Positions 41,755-50,561 are shown, counted from the stretch's first letter. The stretch: 64,000 nt of DNA from Fimbriimonadaceae bacterium (GCA_019187105.1 JABAQM010000001.1:2820734-2884733), one strand, 5' to 3'. Made by a program: numbers and translations. The notes: generated from the letters alone by a model not told the origin.

Positions 41755-43140
41755 ATGCCGCAAAGCATCGGCTTTCATGGCGCCGCCGAGACCGTCACCG
41801 GTTCGCGCCATCTGCTCAACCTAAACGGAAAGCTCGTCTTGGTCGACTGCGGCCTCTTTCAAGGGAGTCGCGAACTCCGGCAGCGGAATTGGGAGCCGTT
41901 TCCGGTTAACCCATCGGACATCGATGCCGTTGTCATCACCCACGCCCACACCGACCACATCGGCTATTTGCCCCGACTGGTTTCGCATGGGTATCGTGGC
42001 CCGATCTACGCGACGCGTGCCACGATTGCGCTGTGCCGAGTCTCGCTTCCCGATTCCGCCCGGCTCCAAGAAGAAGAGGCGAGGCACGCCAACAAGCACG
42101 GCTACTCGCGCCACAGTCCTGCTCTGCCGCTTTACACCGAAGAGCAAGCCTACGCTTCCCTGAAACTCTTCCGGCCCCTGCATTACTTCGAGTTTCATGA
42201 CCTGCCCGGTAAGGCGACCTTTCGGTTCTTGCCGGCGGGGCACATTCTCGGCGCGGGTTTCGCGGAAATCTACTTTGAAGACGGTCAGCGCATCCTTATG
42301 GGGGCCGATTTGGGCCGCTGGGATATGCCAATCATCAAGGACCCAACCCTGGTCGACTTTGCTGAATACCTCGTCATCGAGAGCACCTATGGGGATCGGC
42401 GGCACAGCGAGGAGGATCCCGAAGCCGTGCTCGAGGCGCTCTTCCATGAGGCGATGGACAACGGATCGGTGGTGCTCGTCCCAAGCTTTGCGATCGGACG
42501 GACCCAAGAGCTTCTGTTCTACATCTCCCGGCTTGAGGATGCCGATAGAATCCCGCGCATGCCCATCTTCGTCGACAGCCCGATGGCCACATCGACTTCG
42601 CTCATCACGATGGAGCACCAGGAAGATCACGACCACGATATGAAGATCCTGCTGGACGAAGGGAAGTCGCCGATCCACCCGAAGCACCTGGAGTTTGTGC
42701 GGGACCGAAACCAGTCCAAGGCACTCAACTCACGAACCGGCCCCATGGTCATCATCAGCGGCAGTGGGATGGCGAATGGTGGCCGCATCGTTCACCACCT
42801 GAAGCAGCGACTCGACGATCCGACCACGATCGTTCTCTTCACCGGCTACCAAGCCGAAGGAACCCTGGGCAGGTCGATGATCGAAGGGGCACCCGAAGTC
42901 GAAATCCACGGCCAGCGTGTCACCGTACGCGCCAGCGTTCGCCAGATGACCAGCCTATCAGCCCATGCCGACTACGAGGAAATGCTCACCTGGCTGGGCC
43001 ACTTCAAAGCCGCTCCTAAGCGAACGTTTATCGTCCACGGCGACCCGCCCGCCCAAGAATCTTTGCACCGGAAGATAGTCGAAAGGTTCGGCTGGGAAGT
43101 GACCATACCCAAGTACCACCAGCAGTTCGATCTCCCTTAA
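41755..43140 (+). CDS. metallo-beta-lactamase/beta-CASP ribonuclease-like protein
   Basis: A 461-residue protein of the beta-CASP family (CPSF73/Ysh1-like). The zinc motif is HAHTDH (63-68), followed by GHILGAGFAEIYF, GADLGRWDMP and ESTYGDRRH. The beta-CASP part has SFAIGRTQELLFYI, FVDSPMA, ISGSGMANGGRIVHHLKQRL and the C-terminal motifs SLSAHADYEEML and FIVHGDP. These enzymes are RNA endonucleases or exonucleases. The start ATG 41755 lies 24 bp after the R3H ATPase, so both could act on RNA in one operon. Confidence 0.85.
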   Translation: MPQSIGFHGAAETVTGSRHLLNLNGKLVLVDCGLFQGSRELRQRNWEPFPVNPSDIDAVVITHAHTDHIGYLPRLVSHGYRGPIYATRATIALCRVSLPDSARLQEEEARHANKHGYSRHSPALPLYTEEQAYASLKLFRPLHYFEFHDLPGKATFRFLPAGHILGAGFAEIYFEDGQRILMGADLGRWDMPIIKDPTLVDFAEYLVIESTYGDRRHSEEDPEAVLEALFHEAMDNGSVVLVPSFAIGRTQELLFYISRLEDADRIPRMPIFVDSPMATSTSLITMEHQEDHDHDMKILLDEGKSPIHPKHLEFVRDRNQSKALNSRTGPMVIISGSGMANGGRIVHHLKQRLDDPTTIVLFTGYQAEGTLGRSMIEGAPEVEIHGQRVTVRASVRQMTSLSAHADYEEMLTWLGHFKAAPKRTFIVHGDPPAQESLHRKIVERFGWEVTIPKYHQQFDLP

Positions 43141-43147
43141 AATCGCA

Positions 43148-43172
43148 GAGCCCCGCCGGATGGGCGGGGCTC
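43148..43172 (+). terminator. hairpin after the beta-CASP gene
   Basis: GAGCCCCGCC pairs with GGCGGGGCTC around a 5-base loop, starting 8 bp after the stop. No T-run follows, so it may be a 3' stabiliser with the true end at 43291. Confidence 0.5.
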
Positions 43173-43290
43173 GGTTCTGGAGAGGACACCGATTCGGAGT
43201 TCGGCGATCCAAAAGAGGGAGGACTTACGGTGTCTTTCAACCAGCCCACAGAACTTTTGGTTCCGGGAAGTGGTGGATTTGCAAAAGAAA

Positions 43291-43320
43291 AACCCCGCCG
43301 GGGATAGCGGGGTTTCTTTG
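43291..43320. terminator. bidirectional terminator in the 43141-43464 gap
   Basis: AACCCCGC pairs with GCGGGGTT around about 8 bases, with AAAGAAA before and TCTTT after, so it can end transcripts from both sides (beta-CASP on plus, M1-like peptidase on minus). The rest of this 324-bp gap shows nothing else. Confidence 0.7.
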
Positions 43321-43464
43321 GGGGTGGGATTTCGAGAGAATTCTTTCAATCCCTGAGAGGAAGGAGGATATGTGTCACTACATTCAACGGCTGATTCATG
43401 GTCAAGGTTCCTGCCACTAGGACTTTAGACCCATCCTCGTCAAATAGGCTAACTGGCCGACAAA

Positions 43465-45651
43465 TTAGAGCGCGTAGGTTAACGGGCCTGTCCGAACGGG
43501 GTCAGTTGTGGCTCGAAGGCATCGGCCGCAATCGTCAAACAGCATCGCTCGAGCTGAACCCGTGCTGGGTCGTCGGCGTGCCTGCCCAAGAGCGACGACA
43601 CAGTTCTTGCCTCCCCCCAAATCGACCACGCCGGCGAAACCACCACGCCGCAGATCGACTGTCGTTCCCCGGTAAGTTATGCTGGTCTCTGTAACGGATA
43701 CTCCCATCTTTGCCAGCCACGACGCGATCTTGGGGGTCGTCTTGGGATGGGCAATAATCGTCCAGCCGTTGGGATCGCTCGGGAATTTCGACTCTGGCGT
43801 CCGGCTTGGGGCGAGTACCTTGGCCCACGCTGTGCCCCGCTCATCGGCGTACAAATTGCGTCCTTTCCGGATGGCGTCGGACAGGGTCGTACGAGTTTCC
43901 TCGGCCGATGCATCACGCAAAACCTTCTGCCACGGGTCGATCGTGACCCGGTTCGGCTTCTTGGCAACGGGGAAGGAGATCGTCCAGCGCAACGGGTCGT
44001 CGGTGGGCTTCAGCTCGGCCCTCGCAAAAGCCTCTCCGTCGGCCGTGCGAACGAGGGCGTCGAGGGTCATGCGATAGCCCGCCTTCTGAAATTCGCAGAC
44101 GCCGGAAAGCTTTCCGCCCGCCCACTTCCAATTTCGGAAATGGAATCGGGCATACCCCGGCCGCCGAATCCACTGGTCGAAGAACCACTTGTAGGACTCG
44201 CCCGTGGACTTGGCGATGGCCGCTTCAAAGTCCTCCCATTCTCCCAGTTCGCCCTGCCGGTGGTCGATCAGCCATTGTCGGAGCGCCTTCTTCATGCCGT
44301 CCGGTCCGATTTCGTTCTCAAGCATCCCCAGCACCTGGGCGCCTTTCCCATAGCCCATTGTCGTTGCAATGCCGCCCGAAAAGGCGCCGGCCGTCGCACA
44401 AGTAGCGGTGTCGTAGCTTGCATTCGCACCTGCCTGAGCGGCATACGCCTTGCGCCGGTCCTCCTGATTTCCAATCGGGCATTCGCGATCGAAAAACCCG
44501 TCGCAATACGAGGCGAACGACTCGTTCCAAAACGACTTGAGATAGCTGTTGGGAATGACGCCGCCAAACCATGTATGGGCGGGCTCATGTCCGTCCTCGT
44601 CGGGCAACCAGCCCGTGCCGTAGGTCGCGAAGGAATAGGCTTCCAACGCACCTCCGCCATAAGCATCGCTGACCAGCGACATCCATGTTGTGAAGGGGTA
44701 AGGGTAGATCTTGTCGAAGAACTCGATGACCGGCGCATTGAGCTCGCATTGCAGGTCCATCTGATCCTGGGTCATCGTCGTCGACGCCACCGCGTATCGG
44801 CGGTCCCCGATGATTTTCGAGTAGAGCTTGTAAGGAGCGGCAGAGAGGCTGAAGTACACCGAAGGGAGATCCATCCGATAGTTGAACACCGACTCCTTGC
44901 CGTTGTCCTGTTGTGTGACCAGCTCGCCCTGCGCAATGGAAACCCATCCCGAGGGCGCGGAGATCTTCGCGGTATAGGTCGCTGGGCGGCGTCCGCTCAT
45001 GGGGTACCAGTAGTCGTTCGTGAGCATCGCCTCGCGGCTATCGATGCTTCCCGCATACTGTCGAAGATCCACAACGCCATCGTAGGTCAGCTTGTAGGAG
45101 AACATCGGAGCCGGCGGTGTCGGCAGCACGACGGTTCCACCGGCCTGCCCGAATTCGATCGCCTTTCCCGCCAGGTCCTCCACTTTCCGAACTCGATAAT
45201 GCGGCGACATGCGGATCAGAAAGTTCGGCTTTGCGGAGCTGGCCTTGAACTGGACGATGTCGGTGATGAAGACCTGCTTCTTGGGCGGATCGAAGCGGAT
45301 ATCGAACGCGTGGTGAGTGGGAGCGACTCCGAGGGTATCGGCTTCCGGCAAATAGCGGTCCAGCTTGCTGCCGGCCATCTCGAAAACCATCTCGCCGATG
45401 TCTTCGCTCGTTAGCTTGGTCGTAAAGACCGCGTAGGTGCTGCCGCCGAACGTCGTGGTCTCGACACGCCAACCCCCCTGGCTGCCGGTGCCGTAGGGGC
45501 CGGGCTGGGTGATGAAGCGGAACCCGTTCGTCGCTTTCACCGCCTCCGCGCTGCTTCGGGCCTTTAGCCCCTCGACATCTCGCGCCTGGGCGAGTCGGGT
45601 GAGCTCTGCGTCGAGGGAAACGAGGTTAAAGACGAGGCCAAGGACAAGCAC
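43465..45651 (-). CDS. M1-family-like exported metallopeptidase, divergent
   Basis: A 728-residue protein with a short signal (MLVLGLVFNLVSLDAE). The zinc motif is HEPAH (355-359), and E377 in FWNESFASYCDGFF is the likely third ligand. In typical M1 enzymes the distance is HEXXH-X18-E; here 17 residues separate them. The usual GxMEN substrate motif is replaced by GGALEA (333-338). DKIYPYPFTTW and the catalytic-domain layout still fit M1. It could be an aminopeptidase with altered N-terminal recognition, or a non-classical relative. It is divergent from the PhyH gene with 23 bp between starts. Confidence 0.7.
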   Translation of the reverse strand: MLVLGLVFNLVSLDAELTRLAQARDVEGLKARSSAEAVKATNGFRFITQPGPYGTGSQGGWRVETTTFGGSTYAVFTTKLTSEDIGEMVFEMAGSKLDRYLPEADTLGVAPTHHAFDIRFDPPKKQVFITDIVQFKASSAKPNFLIRMSPHYRVRKVEDLAGKAIEFGQAGGTVVLPTPPAPMFSYKLTYDGVVDLRQYAGSIDSREAMLTNDYWYPMSGRRPATYTAKISAPSGWVSIAQGELVTQQDNGKESVFNYRMDLPSVYFSLSAAPYKLYSKIIGDRRYAVASTTMTQDQMDLQCELNAPVIEFFDKIYPYPFTTWMSLVSDAYGGGALEAYSFATYGTGWLPDEDGHEPAHTWFGGVIPNSYLKSFWNESFASYCDGFFDRECPIGNQEDRRKAYAAQAGANASYDTATCATAGAFSGGIATTMGYGKGAQVLGMLENEIGPDGMKKALRQWLIDHRQGELGEWEDFEAAIAKSTGESYKWFFDQWIRRPGYARFHFRNWKWAGGKLSGVCEFQKAGYRMTLDALVRTADGEAFARAELKPTDDPLRWTISFPVAKKPNRVTIDPWQKVLRDASAEETRTTLSDAIRKGRNLYADERGTAWAKVLAPSRTPESKFPSDPNGWTIIAHPKTTPKIASWLAKMGVSVTETSITYRGTTVDLRRGGFAGVVDLGGGKNCVVALGQARRRPSTGSARAMLFDDCGRCLRATTDPVRTGPLTYAL

Positions 45652-45674
45652 GCTATGATTGTAGCTGTCCGCCG

Positions 45675-46448
45675 ATGACCACCGACCTCAACCAGTTCGC
45701 CGCCGACTTTCGCAGCAATGGATACGCCATCGCCAAAGGCGTTTATTCTCCCAGCCAGGTCGCGGAACTGGAGGCCGATTTCGATCGGATCGTCGCCCAG
45801 CTGCTCGCATCCGGCGAGGATGTCAACGCCCGCTGGGCAGGGGGCGAGGTCGACAAGCTCGATGCCGGCAAAAGCGTCGTGATCCACACCCACAATGTAC
45901 AGAAGTTCTCGTCCGTGTGGGCGAAGGCGTTGTTCGATGACGCCTTCCTGGATTGCTGCGCGGCGATTCTCGGTCCCGACGTCGTTCTCCACCACACCAA
46001 GCTGTTTCAAAAGCCGGCGGAGGAAGGCGCACCCTTCCCCATGCACCAAGATTGGAATTACTTTCCCGCCGAGCGCGACACGATGATCGCCGGGGTGATC
46101 CATGTTTCCCGCGCGACGGACGAGATGGGTTGCCTGCGGGTCTATCCCGGCAGCCACCGGCTGGGCCGGGTGGAAGGAACCTGGGGCGGGGCCGCCAACG
46201 AGCTGCTCGCCCAGTATCCGATCGAAGGTTCCACGCCGGTCGAGGCGGAGCCGGGCGACGTGGTTTTCTTCCACTACCTCACGATCCACGGCTCGCTGCC
46301 CAACCGCTCGCGCGAGACCCGCAAGACGGTGCTGGTGCAGCTGCTGAGCGGTAGCGACGCGATCGAGCCAGGCGTCACCCACCCGAACGAGCGCTTGGTC
46401 CTTCGGGGCTGGAACTCGCGCATCGGCCGGTCGGAGGCAGGGGAGTAG
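45675..46448 (+). CDS. phytanoyl-CoA dioxygenase (PhyH) family protein
   Basis: A 257-residue Fe(II)/2-oxoglutarate oxygenase. The metal-binding H-x-D is in MHQDWNYFP near 117-125, the distal histidine in TIHGSLPNRSRETRK near 208, and the Arg of SRETRK is the likely 2-oxoglutarate contact. GCLRVYPGSHRLG is family-typical. It would hydroxylate an unknown substrate. The start is ATG 45675. Confidence 0.85.
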   Translation: MTTDLNQFAADFRSNGYAIAKGVYSPSQVAELEADFDRIVAQLLASGEDVNARWAGGEVDKLDAGKSVVIHTHNVQKFSSVWAKALFDDAFLDCCAAILGPDVVLHHTKLFQKPAEEGAPFPMHQDWNYFPAERDTMIAGVIHVSRATDEMGCLRVYPGSHRLGRVEGTWGGAANELLAQYPIEGSTPVEAEPGDVVFFHYLTIHGSLPNRSRETRKTVLVQLLSGSDAIEPGVTHPNERLVLRGWNSRIGRSEAGE

Positions 46449-46513
46449 CGCGGAGGCGGTTGACCGTTACGCCAGCCGCCGTCCTGGATCGCTTCGCAAA
46501 AGCGGTTTTGCCG

Positions 46514-46789
46514 CTAGTGCCGCATCGTCCCGTCCGACCCTTCGAGCTTCACCAGCTTGTTGTACACCCCCATGATGAGGATCGCCGGGGCCCACTGTCC
46601 GATGAAGTTGGCGGTCTCGTCTTTGCCGCTGACTTTTAACGCGAGCGAAACCGCCATCGCGCCGCCGGCGAGCCACAAAAAGGTGTCGGAGGGCAGCTTC
46701 GCGGTTTCCTGCTCGATGCTTCGAGCGAGGTCGCCTTCGCGATGTTCCGGCTGCGGTGAAGAGATGGGTGAAGTCTTGAGATGTTCCAT
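46514..46789 (-). CDS. small single- or two-helix membrane protein
   Basis: A 91-residue protein; ATG 46789 (MEHLKTSPISSPQPEH) is the simplest start. A helical region (GDLARSIEQETAKLPS) precedes a hydrophobic pair (TFLWLAGGAMAVSLALKV and WAPAILIMGVYNKLV). No signal peptide and no recognised family. Similar small proteins with this layout occur beside diverse genes; the function is unknown. Confidence 0.5.
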   Translation of the reverse strand: MEHLKTSPISSPQPEHREGDLARSIEQETAKLPSDTFLWLAGGAMAVSLALKVSGKDETANFIGQWAPAILIMGVYNKLVKLEGSDGTMRH

Positions 46790-46929
46790 AAGCTTGTCTG
46801 GGGTTGAGCGCGGAAGAGCCGGACCCGAGCGGAATCCAGCTGGAGGAAAGGTTCGATCCCACAGGGCGGAGATCAATATTAGGGACGTCCTAAACAGGTC
46901 CGCCCGACAGCGGAACGTCTGCAGCCACT

Positions 46930-47033
46930 CGACTGCAGGCGCGGCGTCCGGATGGATACTTCGGGTCTAAAAGAGCCCTCGTCAGAAACATGGACAAACT
47001 TATTGGATGCAAAAAGTGTTGGCGCATTTTTGC
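46930..47033 (+). ncRNA. candidate small RNA or leader, copy 2 of the repeated element
   Basis: Hairpin CTGCAG/CTGCAG (near 46930-46950), hairpin GGGTCT-AAA-AGA-g-CCC (46963-46978), the 29-base core (46978-47006, 28/29 identical to the core at 21924-21952), then a stem-loop GCAAAAA/TTTTTGC (47009-47033). It lies about 90 bp upstream of the HDOD gene and might be its leader. The differing hairpin sequences with kept pairing suggest an RNA that is selected for structure. The rest of the 46790-47119 gap shows nothing else. Confidence 0.5.
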
Positions 47034-47119
47034 CACCGCAGGTTCCAGAGAACCTGTAGACGCCGCCGTTGGTGGCCGACTTTGTTCAGGGGAGCGCACC
47101 GGCATTCCCTGTCACATCT

Positions 47120-48001
47120 ATGGCAATCGAATGTACCAATTACGACAATTTGTCATTGCTTTTTCGTCGCGCGGGGCATCTGATGCCGCTTCCGGCTGAC
47201 TTTCAGGAGTTGAGCCAAGCGGTGGGCAGCGACCAGACGTCGATGCGGCAGCTGGAAATCTACGTCACCAAGGACCCGATCCTGACGGCGGCGGTCTTGC
47301 GCCATGCCTCGTTCGTGTTTCCCTCCAGCTCCGGCGGCTACAGCCTACGGACGGCGCTCATGGCGATGGGCACGCGCGAGCTTCGCAGCCTCGTTTCCAG
47401 CTTGGTCCTGCACCAGCGCTTGGCCGAAGGGCAACCGAGCCACTTTCCCTCCGAACGCTATTCGAACTATTCGCTGGCCACGGCCGCGTTTGCGCGCGTG
47501 CTGTTCACCAAGCGGGACAAAGTGGAACCGATTGCGACACACTGGAACGCCGACGACGTTTTTTCGGCCGCTCTACTGCATGGCCTGGGCTTGCCGATGC
47601 TGGCGCGGCTCTCGGAACCCGCCTATCGCCGCACGCGCGACTGGTGCCAGATGAAGGGCCACACCTTTTACGAGGGTTTCGAGACGATGTTCAATGGATC
47701 GCTGCACGAACTGGCCGCCCAGGCGGCGGAAGCGTGGTCGCTGAGCCCGCAGTTCTCGCTCGTGATCCGGTGGGTGGGTCGACCCGACCTCGCCCCGGAA
47801 CAGCATGACGTCCTCGCGATCATCCAATATGCGTCGCAACTCGCCGGCCGACTGGTCGGGCCGGTGGAAGACTGGAAGTGCGCGACTCCTCTCTCCCCTG
47901 AGCTAACCGCTCGGTTTGGATTGTCGGAAGCGGATGTCGTGGACCTGGCTTCCGCCCTCGGGGCCTACAACCTCAAGCCAGCCTCGCCTTTTGCGGCGTG
48001 A
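47120..48001 (+). CDS. HDOD-domain protein, first copy
   Basis: A 293-residue protein starting at ATG 47120. The HDOD domain runs from about 20 to 220: MPLPADFQELSQAVG, MRQLEIYVTKDPILTAAVLRHAS, LRTALMAMGTRELRSLVSSLVLHQRL, AALLHGLGLPMLARL. HDOD proteins lack the HD phosphohydrolase ligands and act in signalling and cell-cycle or stress control. The repeated RNA element lies just upstream. A second HDOD gene is at 55261. Confidence 0.78.
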   Translation: MAIECTNYDNLSLLFRRAGHLMPLPADFQELSQAVGSDQTSMRQLEIYVTKDPILTAAVLRHASFVFPSSSGGYSLRTALMAMGTRELRSLVSSLVLHQRLAEGQPSHFPSERYSNYSLATAAFARVLFTKRDKVEPIATHWNADDVFSAALLHGLGLPMLARLSEPAYRRTRDWCQMKGHTFYEGFETMFNGSLHELAAQAAEAWSLSPQFSLVIRWVGRPDLAPEQHDVLAIIQYASQLAGRLVGPVEDWKCATPLSPELTARFGLSEADVVDLASALGAYNLKPASPFAA

Positions 48002-48254
48002 GAACCCGAACTGATCGGCTGAGCATGGCTCCGCAGCGAGTCGCCGTCCGAAGAGAAGTGGCTTCCTTGCGAGTCACCAGGGCAGGTGAACTCGTTGAAG
48101 CCCGATCCTTTCATACACGCTTCTTAGCCCAACCATCGCAAAAAATACGCTAGAGTTAAAGTGACCGGCAGACCGGGAGAGTCACGGAGCCAATCGTGGC
48201 CTCAAAACGCGCCGTTGAGCGCGATCTGAATTCTCCCGGCGAGGCTTTGAGGTT

Positions 48255-48455
48255 TTGTTGGTCGAGGTCAGAGTCGTCAAAACCACAAACAAGGATGGCG
48301 AAGACGCCTGGGAGGTCCAGGTTGGCGCCATCGACGGATCGTCCGAAACGGAGTCATTCAGCTTCATCTCGGAAGCCCAGGCGGTCGCCTTTGCGCGCGA
48401 CTACGCCTCCTCCAACGGCGATACCGACGGCGTTCCCCACATGGTCGTCATGTAG
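48255..48455 (+). CDS. small DUF2188-like protein, 66 residues
   Basis: A 66-residue frame from TTG 48255 (or TTG 48258) with GAGG a few bases upstream. The sequence VEVRVVKTTNKDGEDAWEVQ, then SFISEAQAVAFARDYASSNG resembles DUF2188-type proteins: beta strands, then a helix with AxxxARxxA. No membrane segment. Confidence is limited by size and the TTG start. Confidence 0.45.
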   Translation: MLVEVRVVKTTNKDGEDAWEVQVGAIDGSSETESFSFISEAQAVAFARDYASSNGDTDGVPHMVVM

Positions 48456-48579
48456 GTAGCGGATTGCCGCTCGCCGTCCTCCCCGTCTGAATGCAGGAAC
48501 GTAAGCAACGCGTATAAATGCGGTCATGTTGTGCATAAACGCCATGGTGGATCGCGGTTCTGGGCGAAAACCGTTGTAC

Positions 48580-48677
48580 AGTGACCGTGACATTTTCTTA
48601 GCCCCACACTAAGGACATTGGCAATACACATAGCATTAGCCCCCTTCTCTCCCCACCCCCGGGGGCTAATTTTTTTA
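48580..48677 (+). ncRNA. candidate very short RNA ending in a strong terminator
   Basis: GTGACA (about 48587) could be a -35 box. The stretch ends with ATTAGCCCCC paired to GGGGGCTAAT (48635-48670), then seven T. Its body TTGGCA...CAT.GCATTA resembles the candidate at 22640-22750. No coding frame of interest. Confidence 0.4.
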
Positions 48678-48823
48678 TAAGGGTCGGTCAGTCCACGCGC
48701 AGGATCGCCTAACCATGCACTTTGGCCAGTCTTCCACTTCAGACCCCGGGCTGAATGGGCCACAGCGTCATAGCATGTTTTTGGCGTCTCGTCGGTAGAG
48801 CGTGAAAGGGCTTTCTCAACTGG

Positions 48824-48852
48824 CAATAAAGAAGGGGCCTTAACCTGGCCCC
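48824..48852 (-). terminator. terminator of the repeat lipoprotein gene
   Basis: On the minus strand GGGGCC pairs with GGCCCC around 7 bases, followed by TTCTTTATT; it lies about 40 bp after the stop at 48892. Confidence 0.7.
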
Positions 48853-48891
48853 TCCGATCCTTCACATAAAGGACAGATTCCGATCCTTGGT

Positions 48892-49620
48892 CTAGCTTGG
48901 GTTCAATGTGATGGTTGTCGACATGCTCTGGCCTTCGTAAACAACCGTTATCGTTCCTACGATTTGGCCCTGAGCATTCTTGCTTAGAGTGCCACTCATC
49001 GTGACGGAGTACGTGGGATAAGTGCCAGATGCCTGGAATACACCGTTCGATTGGATGGTGCCCGAGAGCGTGCCCTTCTCACCCATTTCATCGGTTAAGG
49101 TTCCCGCCACGGTTCCATCAGCGGAGATTGTGCAGGAATTGACTGTTCCGGTTCCCGCGCCGCTTACAAACGAGCCAGAATAAGAACCCGAGAAGGCATG
49201 GGAGTTTCCTCCGCCTCCTGTTGGAGACAGCGTAACGGACAAGGTTGCGTTCTGCCCGTTGACCACGACCGTTAGATTGCCGACAATCTGGCCCTGGTTG
49301 TTCTTCGTCAGTGTCCCAGAAAGCATATCGGTTCGAGTTTGATAGACCACTTGGGCGTTAACGGTTCCGGTATCACTGATAGTGCCCGTGATGGTGCCGT
49401 TGCCTGAGTTGTTGTCAACGTTTGTTCCTGATATGGCTCCCGCAGCCGAGATTGTCAGGGACATGGTTCCACTACCGCCCAGAGCTTGCACTGCGTAGTT
49501 TCCGCTGTAGGATCCAGCATATGAATTATTGCCTGCAACTGCCGTGCCGCCACCGCCACCGCAACCGGCGGCAATGGCAACCACGAGAGCGATCGGGATG
49601 AGCGCGAATTTCATTCTCAT
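48892..49620 (-). CDS. lipoprotein with two tandem beta-rich repeats
   Basis: A 242-residue protein with a lipoprotein signal (lipobox AAGC with C at about 20, then GGGGG). The mature part is two related units of about 100 residues, each starting GSYSG and ending LSGTLTKNNQGQIVGNLTVVV (first) or MSGTLSKNAQGQIVGTITVVY (second), then a TL-P close. All-beta, Gly/Thr/Ser-rich. It is probably an outer-membrane or surface lipoprotein of unknown function. The start is ATG 49620; ATG 49614 is also possible. Confidence 0.65.
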   Translation of the reverse strand: MRMKFALIPIALVVAIAAGCGGGGGTAVAGNNSYAGSYSGNYAVQALGGSGTMSLTISAAGAISGTNVDNNSGNGTITGTISDTGTVNAQVVYQTRTDMLSGTLTKNNQGQIVGNLTVVVNGQNATLSVTLSPTGGGGNSHAFSGSYSGSFVSGAGTGTVNSCTISADGTVAGTLTDEMGEKGTLSGTIQSNGVFQASGTYPTYSVTMSGTLSKNAQGQIVGTITVVYEGQSMSTTITLNPS

Positions 49621-49814
49621 GATTTCCTCCGTTATACGAACCCCCCTCGGGCTCGCCTCGTCGACATAGTATCACAAGACAGAGGGATCCGTAAAAGCTG
49701 TTTGTGCGTAGTAGTTAGTAGTGATTACGCTGTACCGATGTATGCAGAGACCGTGCACTTGGGAGTTCTAGTTAGTGACCATTGGTTCTCATAAGGATGT
49801 GGTGTTAACTGCTA

Positions 49815-50095
49815 ATGATAGAAAGCAAGTGTCTGGGTGTTTCGGGCTCCGATGTTGATCAAAAGGGGCAGGTCATCATAAATCACGCCTGCAACATTGA
49901 TGAACCTGGTGATGGCTGCCCGCAGAGATTGCATTCCTGTTTCGGGATTCATCGCGCCTGGAGTCTGGCTTCGCGCCGGAGAGGCTGCCGGTTGAGCCCC
50001 CTGACCGGGAAGGGTCAGTCGAGTCACCGGGCCCTGCAGCCTTCGCATAACCTGCAGCCACGTTGGCGCTCACGCATGGGAGGATTACGAAAGGA
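49815..50095 (+). promoter_or_regulatory. structured stretch upstream of the GNAT gene
   Basis: The 49621-50102 gap holds a long imperfect stem (GGGCAG-g-TCATCA with TGATG-g-CTGCCC, 49866-49921), CTGACC/GGTCAG near 50000 and CTGCAG/CTGCAG near 50035-50060. An open frame through it lacks a ribosome site. It may be a leader or riboswitch-like element of the acetyltransferase gene. I could not match it to cobalamin, glycine or SAM riboswitches. Confidence 0.35.
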
Positions 50096-50102
50096 GCAGG
50101 AT

Positions 50103-50561
50103 ATGTTGCTTACTGGAGCGAAGGATGGGCAAACTGTTGGAGGAATGAATATCTCGATTCAGCGAGGGCTTGAGGGGGTGGCCGCCTCGGACCTCGACGC
50201 CTTCGACATGCTCGGCGGGCGTACTGGATACGGCAGGTTCCTTCTTGCCATGCTGCAAGGAAGCGAAGGCGCTTTCATCGCCAAGGTCGAAGACGAGGTT
50301 GTGGGGTATGCCGCCGTTATCGGCGACGGTTTTGCGTTCGCTTTCCTGACTGCAATGGAGGTCAAGGCCGACCTTCGAGCGAAAGGAATTGGCAGCGCCC
50401 TCTTGGCGACAGCTTTGGATGCGTTTGCCGGTCGCTACGCCTTCGATCTTGCCTGCGATGAGGGAATGGCCGCTTTTTACGAGCGCTTCGATTTCGTGCC
50501 GGCTACCGCGATGATTCGCAGGAACTACGAAGCATGCCGCCTCAACATGACGACCGAGTAA
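50103..50561 (+). CDS. GNAT family N-acetyltransferase
   Basis: A 152-residue protein. ATG 50103 has AAGGAG with 6-bp spacing, which overrides an upstream frame extension of 96 codons. GNAT motif A is visible as AMEVKADLRAKGIGSALLATALDAF (the acetyl-CoA loop around RAKGIGSAL, near 85-93) and motif B as ACDEGMAAFYERFDFVPA. It acetylates an amine of an unknown substrate. A structured non-coding stretch precedes it. Confidence 0.78.
   Translation: MLLTGAKDGQTVGGMNISIQRGLEGVAASDLDAFDMLGGRTGYGRFLLAMLQGSEGAFIAKVEDEVVGYAAVIGDGFAFAFLTAMEVKADLRAKGIGSALLATALDAFAGRYAFDLACDEGMAAFYERFDFVPATAMIRRNYEACRLNMTTE

Larger units (their letters stand above)
48456..48891. other. 436-bp gap with a candidate short RNA and a terminator
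   Basis: No supported gene. It contains the terminator-ended stretch at 48580-48677 and, for the minus-strand lipoprotein gene, a terminator at 48824-48852. The bases in between show nothing I can name. Confidence 0.6.

Noticed and set aside
40159-41811. A 550-codon antisense frame over the R3H/AAA ATPase gene
   Set aside because: The plus-strand product has clear Walker and R3H motifs; the antisense product is Asp/His/Arg-rich with no domain, as expected from GC-rich shadow frames.
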